Below are positions 1-8,823 of a DNA stretch of 11,511 nt, piece after piece (the stretch's first letter is position 1; each line of letters starts with the position of its first letter). Under the pieces are notes generated by a model. That model saw only the letters and a list, made by a program, of their open reading frames with translations, did no database searches and had not been told where the DNA came from. Location: contig JAOXYB010052535.1 in assembly GCA_028565635.1 (NCBI GenBank), positions 1 to 11,511 on the forward strand. Direction: 5' to 3'. The translations under genes were made by a program, and so were the position numbers. This stretch comes from Phoronis ovalis (Eukaryota; Phoronida; Phoronidae).

Positions 1-75
1 AGAAATATCGAAAAAACAGTTTCGCAGCGCCACCCGTGGCAAAACGTGGTAAACACCTGCCTTAAGTTACTTGCG
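1..75 (+). repeat. Left arm of window-spanning inverted repeat
   Basis: The first 75 bases are the reverse complement of 11435-11509 with one mismatch (G at 36 against A). The arm is richer in G and C than the surrounding introns and contains a small hairpin motif (GCCACCCGTGGC, 29-40). It begins AGAAATATCG; on the right side two more bases (AA) follow the matching point. No transposase is seen beside it. It may be a terminal inverted repeat or the end of a miniature element whose body lies outside the window. Confidence 0.9.
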
Positions 76-90
76 TATGATGTGCATGAT

Positions 91-187
91 ATTTCAGTTC
101 TTGACTCTTTGTAATGCTCTTTAAGGTAATTATTGCTATGTTCTGTTACTTATTTTTTTAGCATGTTATCTGTTCCATTGTATAGAT
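91..187 (+). repeat. Dispersed repeat, copy A
   Basis: This stretch starts ATTTCAGTTCTTG and resembles 2925-3028 in the same orientation, with scattered substitutions and small gaps. Shared blocks include ATTTCAGTTCTTG, CTTTGT.ATGCT, GCTATGTT and ATAGAT at the end. It begins just inside the left inverted-repeat arm, so the arm is probably the edge of a longer repeat. Confidence 0.55.
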
Positions 188-743
188 TCGTTTTTATTTT
201 TTTAGCCAGATACCACTTCAATTTATGTTCAGCTTTGTACATATTGAGAAATATTGGATAAAAAATTGGGCAAATACAGTTTGAGGGCCACAAAAAATGT
301 CAAAATTTCAGATCACAGTTTAACCCACTTCTTAAAATCATTCTAAAACACCACCTAGCCTATATGACATCCACCCATGACCTTCAGTAAATTACCTTCA
401 AATCTTCCACACAACGAATTTGTCTTTTAGATAATTATTATAATACGTACCATATTATAACATACTGTCTTGAGAATGACTGGCCACCGGTTCGTCATAT
501 TGAAGTTGAAGCAATTGAAACTCTTACTATATAGGCCTATATTTTGACAATATTTTTTTTTGCACCAAATATGAAACTGATCTGATAAAAAAGCTGTCAC
601 TTATATATGTCATTCTTGCAGATAGACCCATAGAGTTGTGATCTCCTTTTTGTGCTGTTTGCCCGATTACTTTTGCAGTTCAGTAATATATATTAACTGA
701 TTAAAATTATTCTATAAATACTGACTGTTATTTTAAAACGTAC

Positions 744-874
744 TTGAAATCCAGCATTGTTGCTCCCCCCTTTCATGTATTGTTCATAACCATCAATATC
801 AGCCTGAGTTTCCACATTATCAAGATATGTATATGGCTCCTTGAATGCAAAAGGGCTAAATTTCAAACATGATC
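744..874 (-). CDS. CACHD1: CACHD1-like exon 7: linker after the first Cache region
   Basis: This 131-nt exon follows an excellent acceptor (T-run, TTTTCAG) and ends at the donor GTACGT. It starts with GA, completing an Arg codon with C from 3554-3725, and encodes 43 residues, SCLKFSPFAFKEPYTYLDNV and onward to GYEQYMKGGSNNAGFQ, ending at phase 0. The FSP......YT.L....T......Y..Y pattern corresponds to the linker between the Cache regions of CACHD1. The 743 bases after it contain no further exon I could support, so the gene continues beyond the left end. Confidence 0.85.
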
Positions 875-1898
875 CTGAAAAAAAAGTGACGTAAATTAAT
901 GTATTAAATTTTATTGATATAAAAAAACAAAATGATGTTATTATACTGTTGGAATAGTTGAAAAATGACCACATAATATGCATGGATTAGTTGGAGACAA
1001 TTTAATTGTACTTAAGTTTTAGAATGGCATTAAAATTTAAACATTCAGATAAAGATAGCATGCAGTCCCATCAAAGACAAAATTTGCAAGTTACGCATAA
1101 CAGTTAATTTCACAGTTACTAGTTTTTTGGACATTTTGTAATATATTTAGTATGCAAGTATTAATTGAATTCAAACAGTTCATAAAGGATCTTGCTTGCT
1201 AAAATGATCTGTGTGTCATAAATTTAGAGGGTAAGAATTAAACTAAAAAAGTACTTAAACAAGTTGAATTTGATCATGCATGCATATTAATATCTTCCTT
1301 TTAAATTAAAATTTATACATAACAGTCACAATGTCCACTGACAGTTATGTATTTTTAAAGTGCAACAATTACAATATGAATATAGTTAAGAAATGTGTTT
1401 GTCTAAACCTAAAACAACCATTTAATTATGTTATACTTCCATTGCTCTACTACTGGACCTTAATTTATACCGGTTTATAATTGCATGTTAACCATGTTTT
1501 TTTTAAATCTAACTGTTAAATACCACAAATACTTACTTACTTACTAAGCTTTAACACAACCTCTGTACTAAAAGGATTCATATAATATTATGCATTACTT
1601 ATTTCAAGATGCATGCTCAACAAGTTCCATATTTTAATCAAAATCTGTGAGAAGTGTGAATTAAAGTCCTCTGAACAACAGAATCCATCTTGAAATATAA
1701 AATCTAGCTTCCAAAAGGTTAACAGTCAAATTTCAAATTTTCTGGCTATATTGAAACTACTTAATGGACGCTGTTGCTACTATGTGACAACTATAGTCGT
1801 GTGTTATAACAATTAAAAATTGTCTAGACATGTTGAAAATAATTGATTCCTAATTCTGTGGCTACCATCTAGCAGTCACAGGTTATGGTATATATATG

Positions 1899-1934
1899 TC
1901 GCTACTAGTCATATTGTATTGCAACTAGTAGCGA
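1899..1934. repeat. Hairpin with 11-bp perfect arms
   Basis: TCGCTACTAGT (1899-1909) is the exact reverse complement of 1924-1934, with a 14-base loop. Looser inverted similarity (GTGGCTA-type blocks) continues outward on both sides. This suggests the core of an old palindromic element in the intron. Confidence 0.6.
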
Positions 1935-2924
1935 GATAGTATAGCCACATGTCACAACTATCGATGTATATAATATTATCTGCAATGTAACTCTGCTGAG
2001 CTCTCGCTATCAAATATGATAGCTGCAACTTTCCGGTTATTTAGAAACAAATTAGCTGCAACCAACTCATTTCTGTAAATTAGAGTATATAGCTGGAAGA
2101 ATTAGCCAAAACATTTCCAAACACACACACACACAGTATACTTGGTTTCTGTTTGATTTGACCGAGACTGGCAACTTAATTGGTTGCAACAGGGCAGTTC
2201 CTGAGGCTATGCATAGCAAGAGAGTTTATATAAGCCACAGCAAATAGCAGAGAAATAGCAGAGCAAGCATAAACACAGAAAAATTTCTGTGGATATGCAT
2301 AGCAACAAAGTAGCGAGAGCAAGTACGTACTTTGTAGCAGCAGAATAATTTCTAATGCTATAATATGCATACAGACATGCAGACCTAGTTTTGTGACCAC
2401 CTAATTTGAATGGCATCTTAATTGGTTGCAAAACGTAGCCAGAGAACTCTTGTACCTTCCTGCTACATAGCCACAGTACATAGGGACAGGCCTTATATTT
2501 TGGTAAGGGTTAATTTCTCTGTGCCAAATATAGATCTGCATGTGCTTATCAATTGGTCCAACCACATTTTGGCACCAGGGTGTGCTAATACTATTTCTCA
2601 TCAAGTTCAATTAAAGCACATAATTTAAACTAACAAACTGTTTCTAATTCGAGAATTGTTAGCAACATTTAGTATAATTATATTAATTTCATTTTATAAG
2701 CCTGTTATAAAAATTTAATCGTCAATATTATGGAGAAACAGCACTTTTAACAAAGAATTTCCTTCCTATATGTGATCATATTTGGTCGGACATGATCCAA
2801 AGCATGCGCAGATCTGTCTCCTCCTCTTATGGAAGCAAGGCAAAAGCAGGATCAATAATTATAAATTTTCTCAAGATGTCTGCATAACTAGCAAATTTTA
2901 GGGTGTAATTTTGCATTTATTTTA

Positions 2925-3028
2925 ATTTCAGTTCTTGCTGTTTGCACCTTTGTGATGCTATCCAAGGTTGCAGCTATGTTATTTTGCTTATTATTTTATC
3001 ATTTTATTATGCATTCTATTTCATAGAT
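2925..3028 (+). repeat. Dispersed repeat, copy B
   Basis: This is a diverged second copy of 91-187, located in the intron between exons 744-874 and 3554-3725. The 75-bp arm that precedes copy A is not recognisable here. Either this copy is older and truncated, or the arm and body have separate origins. Confidence 0.55.
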
Positions 3029-3553
3029 CATGTAATTTTACAGTTTATTGAACTGTATATATTTGTATTTCTTTAATGAGGTAGAACTTTAGGTAATGTA
3101 TCACTTGCTATATTACTAAGTGAATTGTAGGTTATAAGCTGTACTGTGCTGTTGTAATAAACATAAAATAAAACAAATACAAATGTTGTAGTGATTGATT
3201 AGGTATTTTTCTGGGGGCAGTCTTCAGAGTAGAATAGCAAAAAAATTTGGTGGTCATGTGGGATGTATGCTGGCACAAAAAATTAACCATAAGTAGAATA
3301 TGTAATAACTTTCAGCTCTTTTACCAGAAATTTTTATAATGCTTTTTTTGCTACAGACTAGATGAAAAAATCAACTGTACGTGTCCTCATACCATATGTA
3401 CCAAATATGATAGAAATCCATCCACAGCCATTTTCATGTAACAATTTGAATGGAGGCATCTAGATGAATAACACATGCACAAATAGAAGGAAAACATATT
3501 ATAGTTAAGCAACCAAGAAATCAACACTATAACAATTAGTACAGTAAACATAC

Positions 3554-3725
3554 GTTTCATAGCATATCTTTTGAAAAACTTGCATGCACTTGCAGATTGC
3601 TTTGAAAATGTTAGGTTGTGATAAAGAAATGGTTCCGAGTCAGCCAATTGTAAGTTATGAGGGAGCTGTGCTTGGCGATCATAGTCAGCAATTACCACAC
3701 ACACTGAAAAATTTGTTCCAGCAAT
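3554..3725 (-). CDS. CACHD1: CACHD1-like exon 6: Cache C-terminal strand
   Basis: This 172-nt exon has an acceptor with a long T-tract (TTTTTTCAG) and a donor GTATGT. It starts at phase 0, has 57 codons and ends with one base (C), which the next exon completes with GA. The product begins IAGTNFSVCVVIADYDRQAQ and continues through PFLYHNLTF and ASACKFFKRYAMK. The [GD]T.F..C[VI]V[IV] strand is a family hallmark: it closes the Cache sheet in CACHD1 and alpha2delta proteins. The LLYH..L and ..SAC..FK pieces also resemble vertebrate CACHD1 as remembered. Confidence 0.9.
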
Positions 3726-4466
3726 CTGAAAAAAAAAATGACAGATGACTCACTGTAATGCATTTTAAAAATAATATATATATGCTTCTGATAAAAATGC
3801 AATATCTTCATGCGATATTTTCATGAGGTAACATGTACCTGAAATTTTTTTGCGAGGAAATATGATGTTTTCACGAGAGCTAGCTTGACACAGGTTACAG
3901 GATCTGGCTACTACAATGGCCACAATAAAAGTGATTTTATTAATCAATTTATTATATTTTACTTACTGGATTATTTATACAGTTAAATACTGTTTACACT
4001 AGCTAAGAAACGTAGGGTGGTTATATAAATGGTGGGTGAATATTTTTAAAACGCATTTTAAACTGGCAAACTGCACCAATAAAGCTGCAGTAAATTGATA
4101 ATCTGACATGCTTGGAGGCTTATTAATGTATTCTTATGGAAATATTGTCCAGAAGACATATATATTGCAAACCAATTAGTGTTATTTTTAACTGCTGTAC
4201 TTTATTGGAGATGTTTAGTTGCAGGTACATTTCACTAATATTTTGCAAACATTATGAAATAAAATATTGATAAAAATACAACTAAAATGTGTAGTGTCAC
4301 ATGACGACACCAAATATATAGCTTTCAACACAAGGATTTTGACATGGCAGCCATGTTGAATTCAAAAATATATAAGAATAAAAAAGTAAAAATTTAATGT
4401 TGATAATTAATGGATGCTACATTGAGGTCAGTATTAATTCACACTGAAAGGGCATTATTATCTTAC
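3726..4466 (-). other. Host intron, 741 bp
   Basis: This intron joins exons 4467-4578 and 3554-3725 (donor GTAAGA, acceptor TTTTTTCAG, phase 0). A 60-codon open frame at 3765-3947 does not fit the phase or the family and is taken as chance. A short palindromic block, CATGGCAGCCATG, lies at 4343-4355. Nothing else is recognised. Confidence 0.75.
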
Positions 4467-4578
4467 CGGAGAATAGTAATAGTGGGACAGTAGGGAATAG
4501 GAGTTAACTCCTTCATATTTACTATTTCCTCTTGCCAAATTTCGTTTTGATTTCAAGCTCTGACTTCCAGTTTCTCCT
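4467..4578 (-). CDS. CACHD1: CACHD1-like exon 5: variable Cache segment
   Basis: This exon is short and its protein is poorly conserved, so I found it by phase and splice sites. A near-ideal acceptor (CATTTTCAG) is followed by 112 nt and a consensus donor (GTAAGA). One base (A) joins AG from the previous exon to make Arg, then 37 codons run without a stop (RGETGSQSLKSKRNLARGNS, later SYSLLSHYYYSP) and end at phase 0, exactly where 3554-3725 starts. The spacing fits the divergent loop between the HP...L part of Cache and the TNFSVC strand. A different minus frame is also open over this stretch for longer, but its phase does not fit the neighbouring exons. Confidence 0.85.
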
Positions 4579-5684
4579 CTGAAAATGTATAATAAGGACT
4601 TTTAGGATTATGCATGAGGTATTGCATTTTTGCATTAAGAGCATCCCCGTATATGTGAGATAGACTTTGGGGAAAACTGAAGCATTAATGAAATTGAATG
4701 TATATTTTTTAAAGACTCCTGCATTAAGCCGAAATTTATGTCCAATTGACATTTTAAGCTTTGCTAAGAATTTTGATCTTTTGATGATACAAACATAAAC
4801 AATATTACACGTAATTTCTTAGCATTTTTTGTTGCTTTAGAGAAATGAACTATTTCCTAGAAATCTTTAAATCTTGCATGAACTTTCCAAAATATCAAGT
4901 TTGTATCTGGAAAAATACAAGATGGCCACCATTTGGGGCCTTAGAGATAAAATATTTGCAAAAAATAGATTAAATATCAATTAAAAGTTGTATCACATGA
5001 CATAGACACTTGAATTTATATATTTGAATTGAGAGAAAATTTATTTGCAAAAAAAAAAATGGATGAATGAAAAAAATGTCATCCAATGACTTTCTGAATA
5101 TCACTGAAATCACCACAAGTATGTCAAATCTACCTTTATACCATTGAAGCAAAAAAATATTTATTTCATCAAATAATGATTCAAAACTAAATTGTAGAAA
5201 GCAGTGTTCAATGCAATATGCCAAAAAAATGAAATTTCATTACCATTGGGGCAGGGAGTAAAAGAATAGCATTGTAAAATTAAATAGCTGACATGAAGCA
5301 GATAAGTCTATCATTGCAAAGATAATACCATATTCCTGATTACAATAATTTTCATATCTCGTTTTCTGATTATTAACTCTTACTTTAATTTTGGTGCATT
5401 TATTTCTGGTCACAGTTTAAAGTACTATATGAAAGTCTTGGCTTGTTATATTAATAAAATAACTGTGTCAGAATTTGGAAGTGTGATTTAATTCTTACTT
5501 TATCTAAGCTTTGTCAGAATTTGTGTAAAAAAATATATTTTTAGTGAAAATCAAGTTACAGTAATTCAATTTGCAAAAGGCATTGTTTCAAGAGTGCCAT
5601 TAACTTCAGTCTATAGAATGGATAAAATTATATGCTAACATTCAAATCTAATAAATATGAGAACACATAATTATTATTCCCAAC
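4579..5684 (-). other. Host intron, 1,106 bp
   Basis: This intron joins exons 5685-5838 and 4467-4578 (donor GTTGGG, acceptor CATTTTCAG, one codon split 2+1). It is AT-rich with short A-runs. Open minus frames at 4970-5224 and a small open stretch near 5588-5630 were checked as exons and rejected. No transposon is recognised. Confidence 0.7.
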
Positions 5685-5838
5685 CTTTTCATTGCTTCTG
5701 TAACAATTGCAGCTTCGGGCTCCAAATTGCCAATATTGATAAATATTGGTGGTTCACTGACTTCATAAGGCCGTGGCAACAAAGGATGCATTAAAGTGCG
5801 CCCACTTCCATCGATCATAAAAGCATAGGAAAATTCAC
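5685..5838 (-). CDS. CACHD1: CACHD1-like exon 4: Cache core
   Basis: This 154-nt exon begins after GTGTTAG and ends before the donor GTTGGG, the weakest donor of the set. It starts with GT (completing Gly) and ends with AG, so it needs a following exon that starts with one base; 4467-4578 does. The 50 full codons include EFSYAFMIDGSGRTLMHPLL and then PRPYEVSEPP. The YAF.ID..GRT.MHP signature is the best match in the window to the Cache domain of the CACHD1/alpha2delta family: the second half of the sheet, with the conserved D..G and HP residues. Confidence 0.93.
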
Positions 5839-6040
5839 CTAACACATAAAAGATATTAAAATTATTAATATTTAAATAAAATAAAATCACAGAAACCTGT
5901 ACCAAGCTGTCCATAGTCCAGTTTTAATACTTCATTCAATGCATAACAAACTTTGTATCCAGGAGCTCCCAACCACATGCATCAAAATGTATTTCATTTC
6001 GTTAACAGAAATAGCATAATCAATAAATTATAGTTGATTG

Positions 6041-6091
6041 ATATGGATATCAAGCTTTTGAAAAAATATCAGTTGAGCTTGATATCCATAT
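6041..6091. repeat. Hairpin with 16-bp perfect arms
   Basis: ATATGGATATCAAGCT (6041-6056) is the exact reverse complement of 6076-6091, with a 19-base loop. A TGAT/ATCA extension continues on both sides after a 2-base bulge. It lies in the host intron, 197 bp before the foldback element. It could be a small palindromic miniature element; no target duplication is clear. Confidence 0.7.
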
Positions 6092-6287
6092 ATCAGTATG
6101 TACTCAATTAGTGTAATTAGCAGACTGGGGAAAGAAGCAGCAGTTGGATCTGATCTTCGGGCTATAATTATAAAAGACTTGTAATAAGCCTCATGCAGTA
6201 ACAATTAAACACACTGAGCACAAAGCTATTTGACATCATTATGCATTATTACACACAAACTGTTTGGAAGACATGACAAGTTGATAT

Positions 6288-6296
6288 GAGTTTTTC
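6288..6296. repeat. Left 9-bp target-site duplication (GAGTTTTTC)
   Basis: This stretch is identical to 8203-8211. The neighbouring bases differ on both sides (T/C before, G/T after), so nine bases is the exact length. Confidence 0.8.
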
Positions 6297-6310
6297 GGGG
6301 TCAGCTCGAT

Positions 6311-6430
6311 AGTCCGACAGACATACATCCCATTAGTCCGACAGACATACATCCCATTAGTCCGACATCCCATTAGTCCGACATCCCATTAGTCCAACAT
6401 CTCATTGGTCCGACATTCCATTAGTCCGAC
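6311..6430 (+). repeat. Left subterminal tandem array, 16-bp and 24-bp units
   Basis: There are two 24-bp units (6311-6334, 6335-6358), four 16-bp units (6359-6374, 6375-6390, 6391-6406, 6407-6422) and a partial one. The 24-bp form is the 16-bp unit with GACATACA inserted after AGTCCGACA. Since two identical 24-bp units sit side by side, the longer form has itself been duplicated. Confidence 0.92.
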
Positions 6431-7609
6431 AATAAATAACCAATTTGTGACAGACGCTTTGGTAACTTAGAGTTGAAATTAATCATCACAAAATGTTACA
6501 CGTTCGAACAATGCAATCCACTAATTAAAAGTTATACGGTACTCTTTTTTGACAATATTCCTTACATTATTATAATTCAGAAACCTCTTGAATATTGAAT
6601 TCATATTTTTTAAAACTTTCTGATCCAAGTGAATTCGCATAGATATGCCCATGTACAAATTGACTGATATGCCATACTGACGACCCCATTCTTAGTATCA
6701 TACTATTGTAAGACGACACTGTTCTTCCTCTAACCTGTAGTTTTCTAACCTGTAGATCTGTTCTATTATACATTGAGCAAGTTTTAGACAAAAAAAAACA
6801 CTAATTGCAAATAGCACTAAAGCATAATATTACTAAAAAGCGCACGGGAAACGTGAATAGCGAGTGAAGTAAGAGCAAATACATATGAAAACTACAGCTA
6901 AATTATGAACACCTGTGTACAGCAAGTTTTATGCCTTCCCATAATAATGTAAATTTACTATACATTTAATTAACTGAGCACAAAATTATTTTAAATTTCT
7001 TAGTTGTTAAAATTTATTAGTCTAACTGATACATTTTTAAAAGTTCAAATTTTAAACGATTCTGCATTAAGAAGACACTTATCTACATACTATCATTTCA
7101 GTAAATGTAACTTCCCTTTTTTCCTGACTTTGAACTTCATAAAATAAAGGAAATATGGCTGCTGAATACTGTATAAATAACGTTTTGGTTTTAAAAAAAT
7201 ACTGATTTTGCAACAGCATTTGTTGATAAACTAAAAGATAAACTAAAATTGGATATTACGTCCTTCGAATATTATTAAGCTTTAGAAAGGAAATATCTTT
7301 ATTGTTACGTTAAAATGTTATCATCTGTCATCAAATGAAATAACAATGTAAACATGGGCTATAGATGTTCTAAACAGCATATAACGTTTTTTTTTATGAA
7401 AATCAAAATTATTGCGTTTGATTTAATACTGTAGAACACAGTCAATAATAGTGCAAAGCTTAATTTGAAAAAAATGCTCTACTTCATGTGCAGCCACGTG
7501 TAACAGCATCAGCAAGCGCTTTAACGTTATGACTTTTTACGATTTTTTTAGTTGACAAGTAATTATTAAACTAAATAAAGGTAGGTTAAGAACACATGAA
7601 GTAACCAAT

Positions 7610-7750
7610 TTTATGTCACAGAATTAAGGCAGGGTTTATATCCTAGGCATCTGAGCTCCCATATATAATAACCAATCAGGACCCAGTTCAAAGGTCAACC
7701 TCCATATATAACCTTCTATAGCCTAAACAGGCTTCACTCCCTTTCACCAC
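7610..7750 (+). repeat. Dispersed repeat Rpt2, copy A (inside the foldback element)
   Basis: This matches 10838-10963 in the same orientation. Shared blocks are TTTATGTCACA, ATCTGAGCTCC, ATAATAACCAATCAGGACCC, AGTTCAAAGGTC, TATAGCCTAA, CAGGCTTCAC and CTTTCACCAC, separated by small gaps. Copy A has about 12 extra bases before ATCTGAG. It is not recognised as a known SINE: the AGTTCAAAGGTC block only faintly resembles a polymerase III B box. Confidence 0.85.
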
Positions 7751-8100
7751 CTCACTGATATAGAACTGCATTATATTACCAGTTTTTACTGAGCAAAAAG
7801 ATAGTGCCGGTTTTAGCAATTTGTTTTTAGAACATACAATGTATATATTACATTCTAGCCTGTCTAGACTGAAATAAGCGTAGTTATTTTGGAATTAAAA
7901 ATACAAATTTAGAACATCTATAGCCCCATGGTTAAAAAATCAACGCTGAACATATTGTTATGCAGGGACTGAACATAGGTAAGTTGCAGTTAAGATGCGA
8001 TGGAATCCTTCAGAAGAGTTTAGAAGTCCACCAGCTGTTTTGTTTTGGACATAAATTTTACAGGAGTTGTTGATGAGAAGGAGATGCTCAAAAATGAGCT

Positions 8101-8188
8101 GTCGGACTAATGGGATGTCGGACTAGTAGGATGTCGGACTAATGAGATGTCGGACTAATGATATGTCAGACTAATGGGATGTCAGACT
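8101..8188 (-). repeat. Right subterminal tandem array, 16-bp units, inverted
   Basis: One half unit and five full units (8109-8124, 8125-8140, 8141-8156, 8157-8172, 8173-8188) are the reverse complement of the left array consensus. The outer two carry GTCAGACT in place of GTCGGACT. The 24-bp form is absent on this side, so the arms are not exact copies. Confidence 0.92.
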
Positions 8189-8202
8189 ATCGATACGTAC
8201 CC

Positions 8203-8211
8203 GAGTTTTTC
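8203..8211. repeat. Right 9-bp target-site duplication (GAGTTTTTC)
   Basis: This directly follows the terminal ...ACCC of the foldback element and repeats 6288-6296 exactly. Confidence 0.8.
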
Positions 8212-8420
8212 TATTGTCGATCAGCATGTCATGCTTTCTTGTAGATGCAAAATCTTCCTTTAGTTATATCACTGAAATCTTTTTAAGATAAATATTTTAA
8301 TTCAGATCATTTTGGTCTTGCAGCTTATTAATTTACTATATGCTAATTTTGAAAGTGTTCAGATTCCTTCTAAACTATATTTTATCCAAAAAAAATACCA
8401 AAAAACTAGAGTGGACTTAC

Positions 8421-8534
8421 CAAATTTAAAGAATGTGACTTCAGACAGCAGTTCACCAATGGTAATATCAGTACCAACAACACCCTTCAACTGCCCTTCA
8501 TGATAAACAGGTAAAACTACTGAGGTTATGAGCA
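8421..8534 (-). CDS. CACHD1: CACHD1-like exon 3: Cache domain strand and loop
   Basis: This 114-nt exon has an acceptor ending ATTTTAG and a donor GTAAGT. It starts with two bases (TG), ends with one (G), and encodes 37 full codons. The protein LITSVVLPVYHEGQLKGVVG followed by TDITIGELLSEVTFFKF matches the conserved Cache pattern in which a small hydrophobic strand (ITS..LPVY) precedes a G...GVVG.DI turn. In dCache and CACHD1 proteins this part forms the ligand-facing sheet. The exon lies between two transposon insertions: the foldback element ends 218 bp downstream (lower coordinates) and the copia element starts 86 bp upstream (higher coordinates). Both splice sites are intact. Confidence 0.92.
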
Positions 8535-8615
8535 CTAAAATTGTAATATAGAATAATGCAACAAATTTCATTCACGTGTAATACATTAATCGTTTAGTAC
8601 ATGAAGTTAGTACAG

Positions 8616-8620
8616 GAAAC
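8616..8620. repeat. Copia target-site duplication, left (GAAAC)
   Basis: Five bases directly before the 5' LTR repeat at 9927-9931. Five bases is the usual copia value. Confidence 0.85.
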
Positions 8621-8823
8621 TATTGAGCATAAGTTCAATAGCAGCCGATAGATGGCGTATTGTAGTATTTGTACTGTGTAGTTAACGCATGCGCATTATT
8701 GTATCTTCCTCTTCCACTCATAGAATAAAGACAGTTAAGATGTGTATTTAATATCTCCATTTAATCTACGTTAATCAATAGTTTATACAATCAATCATGG
8801 CTTCCAATTCATACCACGCAACA
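8621..8823 (+). repeat. Copia 5' LTR, 203 bp
   Basis: It starts TATTG and ends CAACA, close to the usual copia ends TGTTG...CAACA. It contains a GCATGCGCA block and AATAAA at 8724-8729, a likely polyadenylation signal. The last 27 bases are coding: the gag ATG lies at 8797-8799 and the frame runs out of the LTR into the primer-binding site. Confidence 0.95.

Larger units (their letters stand above)
1..743. other. Intronic or flanking stretch downstream of the last exon seen
   Basis: After the inverted-repeat arm and a dispersed-repeat fragment (91-187) this stretch is AT-rich DNA without a supported exon. A perfect 14-bp palindrome built on TAGGCCTA lies at 529-542. I searched the minus strand for a phase-0 continuation of the CACHD1-like frame and found none with a convincing acceptor and donor. 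Confidence 0.6.
875..3553 (-). other. Host intron, 2,679 bp
   Basis: This intron lies between the GTATGT donor of 3554-3725 and the TTTTCAG acceptor of 744-874. It contains dispersed repeat copy B (2925-3028), an 11-bp-arm hairpin (1899-1934), a short AC run (2121-2134), and a 15-bp direct repeat CTTAATTGGTTGCAA at 2175-2189 and 2417-2431 enclosing about 227 bp rich in GCATAGCA-type motifs. Several short open frames on both strands show no protein-like conservation or usable splice sites. Confidence 0.75.
6297..8202. mobile_element. Non-autonomous foldback-type DNA transposon (Mutator-like?), 1,906 bp
   Basis: An array of a 16-bp repeat (consensus AGTCCGACATCCCATT) at the left end recurs inverted at the right end. 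Outside each array lies a short terminal inverted sequence (GGGGTCAGCTCGATAGTC on the left; GGGTACGTATCGATAGTC on the right, read inward). Exactly outside these, GAGTTTTTC occurs on both sides as a 9-bp target duplication. Long inverted ends made of short tandem repeats with a 9-bp duplication recall Drosophila Foldback elements, which are linked to Mutator-like transposases; that superfamily call is inference. The interior (about 1.67 kb) encodes no recognisable transposase, so movement would need a transposase made elsewhere. It includes one copy of a dispersed repeat (7610-7750) and a doubled TCTAACCTGTAG near 6730. Confidence 0.82.
5839..8420 (-). other. Host intron, 2,582 bp, with foldback insertion
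   Basis: This intron joins exons 8421-8534 and 5685-5838, splitting a Gly codon 1+2. The foldback-type element at 6297-8202 plus one 9-bp duplication accounts for 1,915 bp, leaving an ancestral intron of about 667 bp. The 5839-6287 part holds a strong hairpin (6041-6091) and otherwise nothing recognised. The 8212-8420 part shows nothing. Confidence 0.8.

Noticed and set aside
2401-2628. Overlapping open frames on both strands (about 69 codons each)
   Set aside because: They are mutual shadows in intronic DNA with no conserved motif, splice context or start context.
3765-3947. 60-codon minus-strand open frame in the 741-bp intron
   Set aside because: Neighbouring exons join perfectly without it; there is no convincing acceptor/donor pair and no recognised domain.
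4522-4752. 76-codon minus-strand open frame overlapping exon 4467-4578
   Set aside because: It is in a different frame from the one that phases with both neighbouring exons, and its protein has no family resemblance. The exon reading with TTTTCAG acceptor and GTAAGA donor is better.
4970-5224. 84-codon minus-strand open frame, with a possible exon ending GTAGAT
   Set aside because: It is hydrophobic and A/T-codon driven, it has no Cache-like motif, and including it would break the phase agreement between 5685 and 4578.
5560-5630. Possible small minus exon (reading TEVNGTLETM) after a CTATAG acceptor
   Set aside because: The frame that looks protein-like does not match the phase left by exon 5685-5838 and meets a stop after 14 codons, before any good donor.
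6311-6430. CRISPR-like reading of the 16-bp repeat array
   Set aside because: The units are directly adjacent without unique spacers, the array has an inverted partner, and the setting is a eukaryotic intron.
6570-6791. 73-codon minus-strand open frame inside the foldback element
   Set aside because: No transposase motif or other known domain; about the length expected by chance on this scale. No claim made.
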